DNA of 64,000 nt from NCBI RefSeq assembly GCF_034522235.1, contig NZ_JAXHLN010000002.1:98896-162895 (forward strand), read 5' to 3'. Below the pieces are notes generated by a model that was given only the letters and a program-made list of their open reading frames with translations, had not been told where the DNA came from and did not search any database. Position numbers and translations under genes: made by a program. This document shows, piece by piece, positions 7,142 to 16,210 of the stretch. Position 1 is the stretch's first letter; each line of letters begins with the position of its first letter. This DNA is from Thiohalophilus sp. GTDB taxonomy: Bacteria > Pseudomonadota > Gammaproteobacteria > UBA6429 > Thiohalophilaceae.

Positions 7142-10044
7142 TATTTAGCTCCTTTGCTGAACTTGCCAGCGAAGTACTGCAGCCATTTGCGGCGCGGTGT
7201 CGTTCCCGGCACAGCATGCATCTCTTTGTATTGCGGGGAGGTGACCGGTTCATCGTCTTCGCTCGCCGGATAGATCCGAACCCGCACGTCATACCAGCCG
7301 GCCTGGCCGGTGACCGGATCCGAGTTGGAAATATGCTCGCCGGCAGGGTTGGACGGCAACTCCTCGCTGATTACGTGGTTCAACAGGAAGCCCTGCTGGG
7401 ATTCGTTGGCGTTCTTGTCCAGGTTCCAGGCGCCGCTGGCCTTGCCGATGGCGTTCCAGGTCCAGATGGTGCCCGGCTCGACCGCCTCACTGTAACGACT
7501 CAGGCAGCGCACCTTGCCGTGCATGGACTCGATCCACATCCAGGATTCGTCCTCGATACCGGCCGCTTTCGCGGTCTGCGGATGCAGGTGCAGGTAGTTG
7601 TAGGCATGGATCTGGCGCAGCCAGGCGTTCTGCGAGTCCCAGCTGTGGTACATGGCCATCGGCCGCTGGGTGATCGCGTTGAGCGGGTACTTGTGTTTGT
7701 CGGTCAGCTGCGACTCCAGCGGCTCGTAGTAGAACGGCAGTGGATCGAAGAAAGTCTCGATGCGCTTGCGCAGATGCCTGGGCGGCACCCGACCGCCGGG
7801 GTTCTTGTCCTGCGCGGCCAGGCGGAACTTCTGCAGCACTTCGGAGTAGATGTGGCAGTTGATTGGCTCGGCATAGCGGGTCAGGGCGTTGCCCTGGGCC
7901 CACTGCAGGTAACCCTGGTTCCAGTTACGCATGTACTGGTAGGACTTGGGCAGCTCGTAATGGAACACGCAGTTGTTCTTCTCGTACATCTTCCACTGAT
8001 CCGGGTTGGGCTCGCCACGCATGGACTTCTCGCCGCCCTTGCCGCGCCAGCCGGCCAGAAAGCCGATGCCGGAGCCCGGGGCGGTCTCGAAGTTGGTGAC
8101 AAAGTCCGGATAGTCGCGGAACTTGCGGTTGCCGTCTTCATCCACGAAGGCCGGCAGCTTCAGCCGCGAGCCCAGTTCAATGAGCACTTCCTGGAACGGC
8201 TTGCACTCGCCAGTCGGCGGCACCACGGGGATACGCACCGAGTCGACCGGACCGTCGTACTCGGAGATCGGCCGATCCAGCATGGACATCACGTCATGGC
8301 GTTCCAGATAGGTGGTATCCGGCAGCACCAGATCGGCGTAGGCGACGGTTTCCGACTGGAAGGCGTCGGCCACGACCAGAAACGGGATCTTGTACTCACC
8401 GTTGTCGTCCTTGTCGTTGAGCATCTTGCGCACTTCATCGGTGTTCATGGTGGAGTTCCACGCCATATTGGCCATGAACAGGAGCAGGGTGTCGATGTTG
8501 TAGGGATCGCCGCGGTGGGCGTTGGTGATCACATTGTGCATCAGACCGTGCACCGACAGCGGATGCTCCCAGGAGAAGGCCTTGTCGATCCGCACCGGCT
8601 CGCCCTGGTCGTCGACGAACAGATCGTCGGGGTCCGCCGGCCAGCCCAGCGGCATGCCGTTGAGCGGGGTATTCGGCTGTACGTCGTCCGGCGAGGTCGG
8701 GTTCTTCGGGCAGGGCGGAATCGGGCGCGGGAAGGGCGCCTTGTGGCGGAAGCCGCCGGGCCGGTCGATGGTGCCCAGAATCGACATCAGGATGCTCATG
8801 GCGCGGATGGTCTGGAAGCCGTTGGAATGGGCGGCCAGACCGCGCATGGCATGGAAGGCCACCGGGTTGCCGGTGACCGACTCGTGTTCGTTGTCCCACA
8901 CGTCGGTCCAGGCGATCGGCAGCTCGATCTTCTCGTCGCGGGCGGTGATACCCATTTCATAGGCCAGGCGACGGATGGTCTCGGCCGGAATGCCGGTGAT
9001 GTTCTCGGCCCATTCGGGGGTGTACTGCTGCACCCGTTCGGTCAGCATCTGGAAGGCCGGTTTGACCGGGGTGCCGTCGGGCAAGGTGAAATTACCCAGC
9101 AGATACGGATCGGCACCCGGGGTATGGGTGGAAATCGGTTTGTTCAGATCCCGATCCCACCACAGCTTGTTCTGGGGATCGAAGCAGCCTTCCTCTTCGG
9201 GGACTTCGAAACGCACGAACATGCCGTATTCGGTGCTCTCTTCGTCCAGGTTCACCAGCTCGGCGGAGTTGGTGTAGTTGACCAGAAAATCCCGGTCGAA
9301 CAGCCCCTGCTTGATAATCTCATGGGTCAGGGCCAGCAGCAGCGCGCCGTCGGTGCCGGGTTTGATCGGCACCCATTCGTCGGCAATGGCGGAGTAGCCG
9401 GTGCGCACCGGGTTGATGGAGATAAAGCGGCCGCCGTTGCGCTTGAACCTGGACAGTTCCATCTTCAGCGGGTTGGAGTGATGGTCCTCGGCGGTGCCGA
9501 TCATCACGAACAGTTTGGCGCGTTCCAGATCCGGGCCCCCGAATTCCCAGAACGAGCCGCCGATGGTGTAGATCATGCCCGCAGCCATGTTGACCGAGCA
9601 GAAGCCGCCATGGGCCGCGTAGTTGGGCGTGCCGTACTGTTTGGCGAACAACCCGGTCAGCGCCTGCATCTGATCGCGGCCGGTGAACAGCGCGAATTTC
9701 TTCGGATCGGTGGCGCGGATGTTGCCCAGGCGCTCCTCGAGCAGGTCGAAAACCTGATCCCAGCTGATCTCCTCGAACTGCGCATCACCGCGGTCGGCGC
9801 CGGGCTTGCGCATCAGCGGCCTGGTCAGCCGCGCCGGGGAGTACTGTTTCATAATCCCCGAGGAACCCTTGGCACAGATGATGCCCTTGTTCAGCGGATG
9901 ATCGGGATTGCCCTGGATATAGCGCACCTCCCCGTCACGCACGGTCACGCGGATGCCGCAGCGGCAGGCACACATGTAACAGGTGGTGTTCTTGGTTTCA
10001 GTGCGCCCCGCGGGCTTCTGAATCGGGTCGTGTATTACTGCCAT
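7141..10044 (-). CDS. soeA: Sulfite dehydrogenase molybdopterin subunit SoeA
   Basis: Large catalytic subunit of a DMSO-reductase-family enzyme that in sulfur oxidisers converts sulfite to sulfate in the cytoplasm. The N-terminal cluster ligands are Cys22, Cys25, Cys29 and Cys57 (CYMCACRC and IICAKG). HGGFCSVNMAAG offers a candidate Mo-ligand cysteine. A C-terminal molydop-binding domain includes NQGYLQWAQGNA and the NLDKNANESQQGFLLNHV region. There is no twin-arginine signal, as in Allochromatium-type SoeA and unlike exported polysulfide or thiosulfate reductases. I use the ATG at 10044 (AGG six bases before) instead of the TTG two codons upstream; this gives 967 aa. Substrate is inferred from size, lack of signal and context with sat. 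Confidence 0.82.
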   Translation of the reverse strand: MAVIHDPIQKPAGRTETKNTTCYMCACRCGIRVTVRDGEVRYIQGNPDHPLNKGIICAKGSSGIMKQYSPARLTRPLMRKPGADRGDAQFEEISWDQVFDLLEERLGNIRATDPKKFALFTGRDQMQALTGLFAKQYGTPNYAAHGGFCSVNMAAGMIYTIGGSFWEFGGPDLERAKLFVMIGTAEDHHSNPLKMELSRFKRNGGRFISINPVRTGYSAIADEWVPIKPGTDGALLLALTHEIIKQGLFDRDFLVNYTNSAELVNLDEESTEYGMFVRFEVPEEEGCFDPQNKLWWDRDLNKPISTHTPGADPYLLGNFTLPDGTPVKPAFQMLTERVQQYTPEWAENITGIPAETIRRLAYEMGITARDEKIELPIAWTDVWDNEHESVTGNPVAFHAMRGLAAHSNGFQTIRAMSILMSILGTIDRPGGFRHKAPFPRPIPPCPKNPTSPDDVQPNTPLNGMPLGWPADPDDLFVDDQGEPVRIDKAFSWEHPLSVHGLMHNVITNAHRGDPYNIDTLLLFMANMAWNSTMNTDEVRKMLNDKDDNGEYKIPFLVVADAFQSETVAYADLVLPDTTYLERHDVMSMLDRPISEYDGPVDSVRIPVVPPTGECKPFQEVLIELGSRLKLPAFVDEDGNRKFRDYPDFVTNFETAPGSGIGFLAGWRGKGGEKSMRGEPNPDQWKMYEKNNCVFHYELPKSYQYMRNWNQGYLQWAQGNALTRYAEPINCHIYSEVLQKFRLAAQDKNPGGRVPPRHLRKRIETFFDPLPFYYEPLESQLTDKHKYPLNAITQRPMAMYHSWDSQNAWLRQIHAYNYLHLHPQTAKAAGIEDESWMWIESMHGKVRCLSRYSEAVEPGTIWTWNAIGKASGAWNLDKNANESQQGFLLNHVISEELPSNPAGEHISNSDPVTGQAGWYDVRVRIYPASEDDEPVTSPQYKEMHAVPGTTPRRKWLQYFAGKFSKGAK

Positions 10045-10050
10045 CGTCAA

Positions 10051-10819
10051 CCTGGCCTTTTTAATGGGGTGCGCGATTATAGGTAGCTCGTCGCACAGTG
10101 ACTAATCAGCGTTATTAAAAGGTTATAGAATCATTATATACTAAAATGATTATATGATAACCGTATCCAGACGGAGATAGTGACCGGGCCCGCTCCCTAT
10201 CCGAAGAGAGATAGCCATAGCCCGACTAAACATCTGTTTTTACGGGAGTTTTGAGCTTGCAGGTGAGGTCGGCCAAACTATAGCCGATCACGAGCAAATT
10301 TAAACCCCGTGCACCTCGAAGGACAGAAATAAAATTCACTTATATTTAGATCAGGTATAAGTCCCGCCGAAACGGTCCCGTTTCGGCGCCATTTTCATTC
10401 CGCCCAATCGGATACAACAAATCCAGTTTAAGCCGTCCCGGCGGGACAGGATCGTCATCACCCGGCCAAGCGCCCGTCACATACCATTAATATAAGGAGT
10501 GCCCGGGGCGAATCTGTCGCGACTTCCCGCAACGGTGCGGTCAGAATCCTCTCAAGCCGGGATCGTGCTGAAGAGAGGCCGGCTTTGCTGAGGGGACAGC
10601 ACAAGTCCATGGTGTGACTGAGTCATCGAGGTTGTGTGGTCCGGGACGGGTTGCCCTGGCTGGTAATAAGTGACTCTTTTAACTAGACTTTTGGGGCAAT
10701 GTGAATTTTATTGCCACTCATGGCAAAATAGATAACAAATTTCGTTGCACATTCAAGGCAGCTGTCATTGTCCGGACATCCCCAGGGCCATGTTGCAATG
10801 AAGATAATGGACTAATTCA
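10051..10819. other. 769-bp gap with several hairpins; possible structured RNA
   Basis: No gene was recognised. Three adjacent hairpins can be drawn at 10554-10625: AAGCCGG with CCGGCTT (10554-10560/10579-10585), GCTG with CAGC (10587-10590/10597-10600), and TGACT with AGTCA (10615-10619/10621-10625). They could belong to a leader or small RNA. No known riboswitch signature was found. AT-rich DNA at 10110-10160 probably contains the soe promoter. Confidence 0.3.
10366..10387. terminator. Terminator-like hairpin
   Basis: GCCGAAACG (10366-10374) and CGTTTCGGC (10379-10387) form a perfect 9-bp stem with loop GTCC. On the plus strand it is followed by a T-rich but interrupted stretch (GCCATTTTCATT). 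No gene upstream on this strand explains it. Confidence 0.4.
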
Positions 10820-11347
10820 TTGAATTCTTCTGAGTCAACAAGCCGTACAGCCCGTCGGGCCAGGCTTCTATCATCGTCTGATGGTGGTTCCGTTCGCAAG
10901 TCCCTGCGCGAACGGTTGACTGTTCTCATTTTTATTCCGTTGTTTTTCGCCACCTCGATCTGCAGCGCCGTGGAGCTGGAGTCGGATACCGACGTGGCGA
11001 CGGCCGGCTATTACCAGCTGAAGTGGCAGAATGCCGATAAAAATGTCCGCTTTGAGATCGAAGAAGCCGATAACCTTGCGTTTGACGATGCCCGCCGGCT
11101 TTATCAGGGCCGGGATCGTGCGACGGTTATCACCGGCCGCCCGGACGGGATTTATTATTACCGGGCCAGAATCGCCGCTGTGGACGGGCCAACGGGCAGC
11201 TGGTCTGATACCGTGAAGGTAGAGGTCGATCATCATCCCCTGTCACGCGCCCTGGGGTTTTTCAGCATCGGCGCGATTGTGTTCATTGCGATTCTGGTGG
11301 CCATTCTGATCGGCAACCGCCGCTATCATATCAAGGAGTCTGTGTGA
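10820..11347 (+). CDS. Secreted/anchored fibronectin type III-like protein
   Basis: Small envelope protein of unknown role. A hydrophobic signal-like stretch (LTVLIFIPLFFATSICSA, ending near residue 50) is followed by a single FN3-like beta domain (about 52-137, including YYQLKW and DGIYYYRARI). A C-terminal transmembrane helix (about 145-165) comes next, with a short basic tail. The start is uncertain: the frame opens with TTG at 10820 and no good ribosome site is visible, so the true start may be closer to the signal sequence. The stop overlaps the GTG start of the next gene (GTGA), so it is the first gene of the five-gene overlapping operon that follows. An anchor or partner for the transporter is possible but speculative. 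Confidence 0.65.
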   Translation: MNSSESTSRTARRARLLSSSDGGSVRKSLRERLTVLIFIPLFFATSICSAVELESDTDVATAGYYQLKWQNADKNVRFEIEEADNLAFDDARRLYQGRDRATVITGRPDGIYYYRARIAAVDGPTGSWSDTVKVEVDHHPLSRALGFFSIGAIVFIAILVAILIGNRRYHIKESV

Positions 11348-12588
11348 CCTTATCGATTAATACCGCCCGCCTGCAGCAGGATATTGAAACGCTCTCGGCC
11401 ATCGGTCGTCGGGAGGATCATGGCCTGTACCGTATGGCCTTTACCGAAGGCGATATGGAAGGCCGTGCCTGGTTCAAGGAGCAGCTTGAGGCGGCGGGAC
11501 TGGCGGTCTATGAGGATGGTGCGGCCAACATTCATGGCCGGCTGAACTGGGATGATGAGACCCCGGCTGTGGTGACCGGCTCGCACCTGGATACCGTTCC
11601 CAGCGCCGGGCATCTGGATGGCGCGCTCGGCGTGCTGGTGGGACTGGAGTGCCTGCGCTGTATCAAGGAGCAGAATCTGCCGCTGCGCTACCCGCTGGAA
11701 GTGATCTCCTTTACGGATGAAGAGGGCCGCTTCGGCGGCATGGTCGGTTCCCAGGCGATCGCCGGTCGGTTGACCCCCGAATCGATCCATCAGGCCGTCG
11801 ATCTCGATGGCGTGACATTGGCCGAGGCGATGCAACAAAACGGCTATGATGCCATGCATGCATTACACGCCCGTTATCGGCCGGAAGCGATTCATGCCTT
11901 TCTGGAACTGCATATCGAACAGGGACCGATTCTGGATCAAATGGGCCTGAGCGTCGGTGTCGTCGATGCCATCGCGGGCCTGTTCAAGTGGGAAGTGAGT
12001 CTGATCGGTACGGCCAACCATGCCGGCACCACGCCCATGCACATGCGTAACGATGCGTTTCAGGGGCTGGCGGAATTTTCCAACGAGATTCAGCGCATCC
12101 TGGAAGAGAACGGCTCGGCACGCAGTGTCGCCACCATCGGCCGGGTGGATACCAGGCCGGGTGCTCCCAACGTGGTGCCGGGACGGGTAGATTTTTCATT
12201 GGAGGCGCGTGATACCGACGAGCATACGTTGGAGGATCTGCAACACGCGTTTCGCAAAGCCTTGTCCGCCATCGCCCGGCGCCGCAATCTGATGTTCGAG
12301 TTCAAGATTCTGAGCGAACTCGCGCCGGTCAAATGCGATCTGGGTCTGGTCAATGATCTGGAAGAGGTGGCCAAACAGTTGAAACAGGAACCATTGGTGA
12401 TGGCCAGTGGTGCCGCTCATGATACCCAGATGATGGCCCGCATCGCCCGTGCCGCGATGGTGTTTGTGCCGAGCAAGGGCGGACGCAGTCACTCGTCGGC
12501 CGAATGGACCGAGCTGGTGGATATCGAGCGCGGTGCCAATGTGATGCTCAATGCCCTGTATAAATTAGCCGGAGAACAGCAGGTATGA
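11344..12588 (+). CDS. M20 amidohydrolase: N-carbamoyl-L-amino-acid hydrolase / allantoate amidohydrolase family
   Basis: Binuclear-metal hydrolase that removes carbamoyl from N-carbamoyl amino acids or ureides, releasing ammonia and CO2. Metal ligands of the family are visible: His81 in GSHLDTVPSAG, Asp92 in HLDGALGV, Glu126-127 in FTDEEGRFGG, the His of LELHIEQGP, and the His in ASGAAHDTQMMA. The dimerisation lid contains GTANHAGTTPM. At 414 aa the length is typical. The GTG start overlaps the previous stop by four bases, and the stop overlaps the next ATG (ATGA). Which ureide is used cannot be told from sequence. Next to it are an isochorismatase-fold amidase, a solute symporter and a carbamoyltransferase, which points to uptake and breakdown of a carbamoylated compound. 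Confidence 0.85.
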   Translation: MTLSINTARLQQDIETLSAIGRREDHGLYRMAFTEGDMEGRAWFKEQLEAAGLAVYEDGAANIHGRLNWDDETPAVVTGSHLDTVPSAGHLDGALGVLVGLECLRCIKEQNLPLRYPLEVISFTDEEGRFGGMVGSQAIAGRLTPESIHQAVDLDGVTLAEAMQQNGYDAMHALHARYRPEAIHAFLELHIEQGPILDQMGLSVGVVDAIAGLFKWEVSLIGTANHAGTTPMHMRNDAFQGLAEFSNEIQRILEENGSARSVATIGRVDTRPGAPNVVPGRVDFSLEARDTDEHTLEDLQHAFRKALSAIARRRNLMFEFKILSELAPVKCDLGLVNDLEEVAKQLKQEPLVMASGAAHDTQMMARIARAAMVFVPSKGGRSHSSAEWTELVDIERGANVMLNALYKLAGEQQV

Positions 12589-13337
12589 CCGACGAGACAT
12601 ATGATCTCAGTGAAGATCTGGATCTGAATCCGGAGTTTCTGGAGGTCGACCCGCTTGAGGAAAAATACCGCAAATCGATCACCCCGGTACAGGCGATCCA
12701 GCAGTCGCTGGAGGAGCACCATACCGCCCTGCTGGTGATCGATCTGCAATATCTGGATGCCGCACGGGGTTACGGCGTATTCGCCAACGTGGATCGGGAA
12801 CAGATGCCGCACGAGGCCGAAGAGTTTTATTTCGATTCGCTGGAAAACACGGTGCTGCCCAATGTGCGGCGTCTGCAGGACAGCTTTCGAGCCAACAAAC
12901 TGGAAGTGATCCATATTCGTATCCAGTCCCTGACCCGGGATGGCCGCGATCGTAGTCCCGGCCACAAGCGTCTCGGTCTGCATGCGGCTCCCGACTCAAA
13001 GGAAGCGGAGTTCCTGCCCGAAGTGGCGCCGGTTGGCGACGAGATCGTGATTAACAAGAGCGCCAGCGGTGTATTCAATGTCACCAATCTGGAATATGTA
13101 CTGCGCAACATGGGCGTCACCGGCCTGTTTGTCTGCGGTGTCTATACCAACGAGTGTGTTTCCACCACCATCCGCGATGCCAGTGATCTCGGGTTCTATA
13201 CCACATTGATCGCGGATGGCTGCACCACGGTGACCCCCGAGTTGCATACGGCGACGATTCGTACGGTCAAGGATCGCTACTCACGGGTCATGACCACCGA
13301 TGAAGCCATCAAGGAGATCAACAAGGTCGTGGCATGA
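12585..13337 (+). CDS. Isochorismatase-fold cysteine amidohydrolase
   Basis: Cysteine hydrolase of the N-carbamoylsarcosine amidase / biuret hydrolase / nicotinamidase group. The catalytic triad can be placed: Asp53 in LLVIDLQYLD, Lys158 in VINKSASGVF and nucleophile Cys191 in YTNECVSTT. The cis-peptide-like GVYTN precedes the cysteine. An acidic N-terminal extension of about 40 residues precedes the domain. It is joined to the neighbours by ATGA overlaps on both sides. Together with the M20 hydrolase it likely hydrolyses an amide or carbamoyl group of an imported ureide; the substrate is unknown. Confidence 0.82.
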   Translation: MTDETYDLSEDLDLNPEFLEVDPLEEKYRKSITPVQAIQQSLEEHHTALLVIDLQYLDAARGYGVFANVDREQMPHEAEEFYFDSLENTVLPNVRRLQDSFRANKLEVIHIRIQSLTRDGRDRSPGHKRLGLHAAPDSKEAEFLPEVAPVGDEIVINKSASGVFNVTNLEYVLRNMGVTGLFVCGVYTNECVSTTIRDASDLGFYTTLIADGCTTVTPELHTATIRTVKDRYSRVMTTDEAIKEINKVVA

Positions 13338-14776
13338 ATAGCGTCAACTCCGCGATACTCGACCCCAATGTCGGCTGGCTGATCCTCGCGATCTTCAGCG
13401 TCATCTGGGTCTGGCTGGGCTGGTTCTGGGGCCGCAAGGCCAAGGCGCTGGACGACTACATGCTGGCCGGCCGTCGGGTGGGGATCGCGCTGGGTACCGC
13501 CACGGCCATGGCCACCTGGGTCACCAGCAACACCACCATGGTGGCGCCGCAACTGGCTTTCCAACTGGGCATTTGGGGCATGCTCGGTTATTCGCTGGGT
13601 TCGGTGGGACTGATGCTGTTCGCTCCGCTGGCCCGGCGTATTCGCCAGCTGCTGCCTTTCGGTTATACCAGCGGTGACTTTATTCGCCTGCGCTACGGGA
13701 TCTGGACCTGGCGGGTCTTTCTGGTGATCTCGCTTTGCTACGCCATCGGCTGGCTGATCAGCCTGGGCATGGCCGGCGGGGTGCTAATCCATGCCCTGAC
13801 CGGGATCGATTACCAGCTCGGGATGACGGTCATCCTGACTATTTGCGTGTTGTACACCCTGCTGGGCGGCTTGCGCGCGGTCATCGGTACCGACTTTATC
13901 CAGACCCTGTTAATCATCGGCGGCGTGGTGGCGCTGGCCATCCTGACCATTAACAAGATCGGCTTTGATGCCATGCATGAAAGCCTGCTGGCCGAGCGAC
14001 CGGAACTGCTCAATCTGCTGATGCCGGCCGCGGTCATGTTTTTGTTCAACAATCTTTTATTCGGCGTCGGCGAGATATTCCATTCCAATGTCTGGTGGTC
14101 TCGCGCCTTCGCCTTTCGCAAGGACGTCGGCTTTCGCGCCTACCTGCTGGCGGGAATCATCTGGGTGCCGATCCCGATCGTCGCCGGGTTTGTGGCTCTG
14201 GCCGCGCCGGCGTTGGGTCTAAATGTGCCCGCTGCGGACATGGTGGGGCCGATGGTTGCCGCGGAGCTGCTTGGCTTTGGCGGCGCGGTGCTGGTGTTTA
14301 TTATTGTTTTCTCGGCACTGGCTTCCAGCCTCGATTCCCTGTTGGCGGCGACCGGCGATCTGGTTTTGCAGGATATCTATCGGGGGCATCTCAACCCACA
14401 GGCCAGTGATGAAAAACTGCGAATCATGGCCAAGCGTATCGTGATCATGCTGGGTATTATTACCTGGTTGATCTGTCTGCCGCGTATCACCACCCTGGCC
14501 AGTCTGTTGCATTATCTGGGGGCATTTGTGGCCAGCACCATCTGGCCGGTCGTGGCTGGACTATACTGGAGACGGACCACCGCCAGTGGTGCCCTGCTGG
14601 CGATGGTACTGGGGATTACCACCGGCCTGCTGGCCTATCACTTCATTGGCTTTTATGTGGCGGCGCTGGTGTCCGCCGTGGTTTCCATGTCGGTGGTATT
14701 GATCAACACCGCCCTGTCGCAAAGCCGGTTCGACTGGGAACAGTTGCGCCAGAGTGAGGAGGGCAGCCCGTCATGA
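13334..14776 (+). CDS. Sodium:solute symporter (SSS family)
   Basis: Inner-membrane sodium-coupled transporter of 480 aa with about 13 hydrophobic helices. The N-terminus has a first helix followed by GRKAKALDDYMLAGRRVG, and the YTLLGGLRAVIGTDFIQT segment is typical of the SSS family, including urea-type members. FSALASSLDSLLAATGDLV carries the Ser-Ser/Thr sodium-site region. By context it should import the ureide or carbamoyl substrate of the operon. It overlaps the previous gene by ATGA, and its stop overlaps the start of a 40-aa membrane peptide. Confidence 0.85.
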   Translation: MNSVNSAILDPNVGWLILAIFSVIWVWLGWFWGRKAKALDDYMLAGRRVGIALGTATAMATWVTSNTTMVAPQLAFQLGIWGMLGYSLGSVGLMLFAPLARRIRQLLPFGYTSGDFIRLRYGIWTWRVFLVISLCYAIGWLISLGMAGGVLIHALTGIDYQLGMTVILTICVLYTLLGGLRAVIGTDFIQTLLIIGGVVALAILTINKIGFDAMHESLLAERPELLNLLMPAAVMFLFNNLLFGVGEIFHSNVWWSRAFAFRKDVGFRAYLLAGIIWVPIPIVAGFVALAAPALGLNVPAADMVGPMVAAELLGFGGAVLVFIIVFSALASSLDSLLAATGDLVLQDIYRGHLNPQASDEKLRIMAKRIVIMLGIITWLICLPRITTLASLLHYLGAFVASTIWPVVAGLYWRRTTASGALLAMVLGITTGLLAYHFIGFYVAALVSAVVSMSVVLINTALSQSRFDWEQLRQSEEGSPS

Positions 14777-14895
14777 CAGCAAGTGTGACGTTTCTCGCAG
14801 TGGTGGTGACCGCCGCCGTGGCCATGTCCGCGGTGACACCGCTGATACTGATTTATTTATGGATAAGAGACTGGATAAAAGAGCAGTTATGGTAG
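14773..14895 (+). CDS. 40-aa membrane peptide, probable symporter accessory subunit
   Basis: Short frame starting at the ATG of an ATGA overlap with the symporter stop and ending at TAG 14893-14895. The peptide begins MTASVTFLAVVVTAAVAMSA and continues with a hydrophobic stretch up to LIYLWIRDWIKEQLW: one or two membrane-spanning segments with a charged amphipathic tail. Small partners of similar size are known for several SSS symporters. Its end overlaps the ATG of the carbamoyltransferase at 14889 in another frame, so translation may be coupled. Overlap architecture and composition support a real gene; homology is not established. Confidence 0.6.
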   Translation: MTASVTFLAVVVTAAVAMSAVTPLILIYLWIRDWIKEQLW

Positions 14896-15938
14896 ATAAA
14901 ACACATCCCAAACTTGATGAACGTATCGAGCCTGCCAACTGGACGGACGGGCTGGATATGCCGATGTCGCTGATGGATCAGATCCCGGAGGACCCGGCCG
15001 CCCTGGCCGATCTGGCCAATCGCTCGGTGGTCTCCGGCAAACAGTTCACCCGCGGGCAGGCGATCCAGCTGTGTCGGCTGGCGGCCAAGTTCGAGACCAC
15101 CCAGACCATGGGCCAGTTTCCGCTCACGGGCAAAATCCTGATCAGTGCGTTTTATGAGCCGAGTACCCGGACCCGGCTCTCCTTCGAAAGCGTCTGGCAT
15201 CGCCTCGGCGGCGACGTGATCTCCATCACCGATCCGTCGACCACCGGCGTGGCCAAGGGCGAGTCATTGCACGATGTGGCCGAGATGATGAGCCATTACG
15301 GCGATGTGGTGGTCCTGCGTGATTCCAACGAGGAAGCCATCTACGAGATGCTGGACGTATTGCGCATCCCGATCATCAATGCCGGTAACGGCACCGATGA
15401 GCATCCGACCCAGGCGCTGGCGGATATCTACGCGATTGCCAAGTGGCGGCCGGAATTCCTGATGGATAATCCGCCGGCGGACAAGAAGATTCGCGTCTGT
15501 GTAATCGGCGTACCGGGTCGCATGCGCACCGTGCGCAGTCTGTTGTCTTTTCTGGCGCTGTTCAGCCCGGCGATCAAGGAAGTGGTTATCATCTGCAATG
15601 CCGATCAGCCCTTCTCCAGCGGGCAGAAGGAGGAACTGGAGGAAGCCGGGCTCAAGTTGCGCGTGACCGCCGATCTTGACGCCCAGCTACCGGATACGGA
15701 TGTGGTGTATATCAATGCTATCGCCTGGGTCGGTGACAGCTATGAAGAGCTGGGTACCGAATACCGGCTGGACAGTCACTCACCGTTAAAAGAAGGATCG
15801 ATCATCCTGCACCCGCTGGCGCGCGGCGAAGAGCTGGCAACCGATCTGGATAACACAGAACACAACTGGTACTTCGCCCAGGCACGTGGCGCCGTCTATG
15901 TGCGTATGGCCATTATGAACAGCCTGGTGAGATTCTAG
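14889..15938 (+). CDS. Aspartate/ornithine carbamoyltransferase-family protein
   Basis: Carbamoyltransferase of 349 aa. Carbamoyl-phosphate site motifs are present: STRTR (residues 92-96, in FYEPSTRTRLSFE), DEHPTQALADIY, and HPLAR where most aspartate carbamoyltransferases have HPLPR. An N-terminal extension of about 45 residues is unusual. The start at 14889 is inside the end of the preceding 40-aa gene. Because it sits in a carbamoyl-compound operon rather than with pyr genes, it may run in the catabolic direction (carbamoyl to phosphate), as oxamate or putrescine carbamoyltransferases do. It could still be the housekeeping PyrB; sequence alone does not decide. Confidence 0.72.
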   Translation: MVDKTHPKLDERIEPANWTDGLDMPMSLMDQIPEDPAALADLANRSVVSGKQFTRGQAIQLCRLAAKFETTQTMGQFPLTGKILISAFYEPSTRTRLSFESVWHRLGGDVISITDPSTTGVAKGESLHDVAEMMSHYGDVVVLRDSNEEAIYEMLDVLRIPIINAGNGTDEHPTQALADIYAIAKWRPEFLMDNPPADKKIRVCVIGVPGRMRTVRSLLSFLALFSPAIKEVVIICNADQPFSSGQKEELEEAGLKLRVTADLDAQLPDTDVVYINAIAWVGDSYEELGTEYRLDSHSPLKEGSIILHPLARGEELATDLDNTEHNWYFAQARGAVYVRMAIMNSLVRF

Positions 15939-16020
15939 GTGCCAGGTGCCAGGTGCCAGGTGCCAGGTGCCAGGTGCCAGGTGCCAGGTGCCAGGTGCCA
16001 GGTGCCAGGTGCCAGGTGCC
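15937..16020. repeat. Twelve perfect tandem copies of AGGTGCC
   Basis: 84 bp of uninterrupted 7-bp units, beginning inside the TAG stop codon (15936-15938) of the carbamoyltransferase. No spacers, so not CRISPR. Confidence 0.95.
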
Positions 16021-16030
16021 AGAGGCGTAG

Positions 16031-16057
16031 GTCAGGTTCCGCGCAGCGCTACCTGAC
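16031..16057. repeat. REP-like hairpin, copy 1
   Basis: GTCAGGT and ACCTGAC arms enclose a GC-rich loop. Its reverse complement matches 26 of 27 bases at 29944-29970. Confidence 0.75.
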
Positions 16058-16210
16058 GTTTTCCGTATCGGCGGGGTTGTCACGCAGGCTAACGCCAGCG
16101 TGACCTACATGACTAGTAAGGTTCTAGATTCTAGGTGCGAGGGTGTAAGGCAGCGAGTGCGAGAAATTGTAAGAGTGAGAGGTTGTGAGGAGTAAGATCA
16201 CAAGCACACT

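Noticed and set aside
7216..10086. A 956-codon open frame on the plus strand
   Set aside because: It is antisense to soeA, has no family resemblance, and is explained by high GC and codon bias of soeA.
14754..14888. Longer N-terminus for the carbamoyltransferase
   Set aside because: The upstream 45 codons are Arg/Asp-rich, out of keeping with the family, and overlap both the symporter end and the 40-aa gene in another frame.
15937..16020. CRISPR array
   Set aside because: The repeats are 7 bp and contiguous; there are no spacers and no cas genes.
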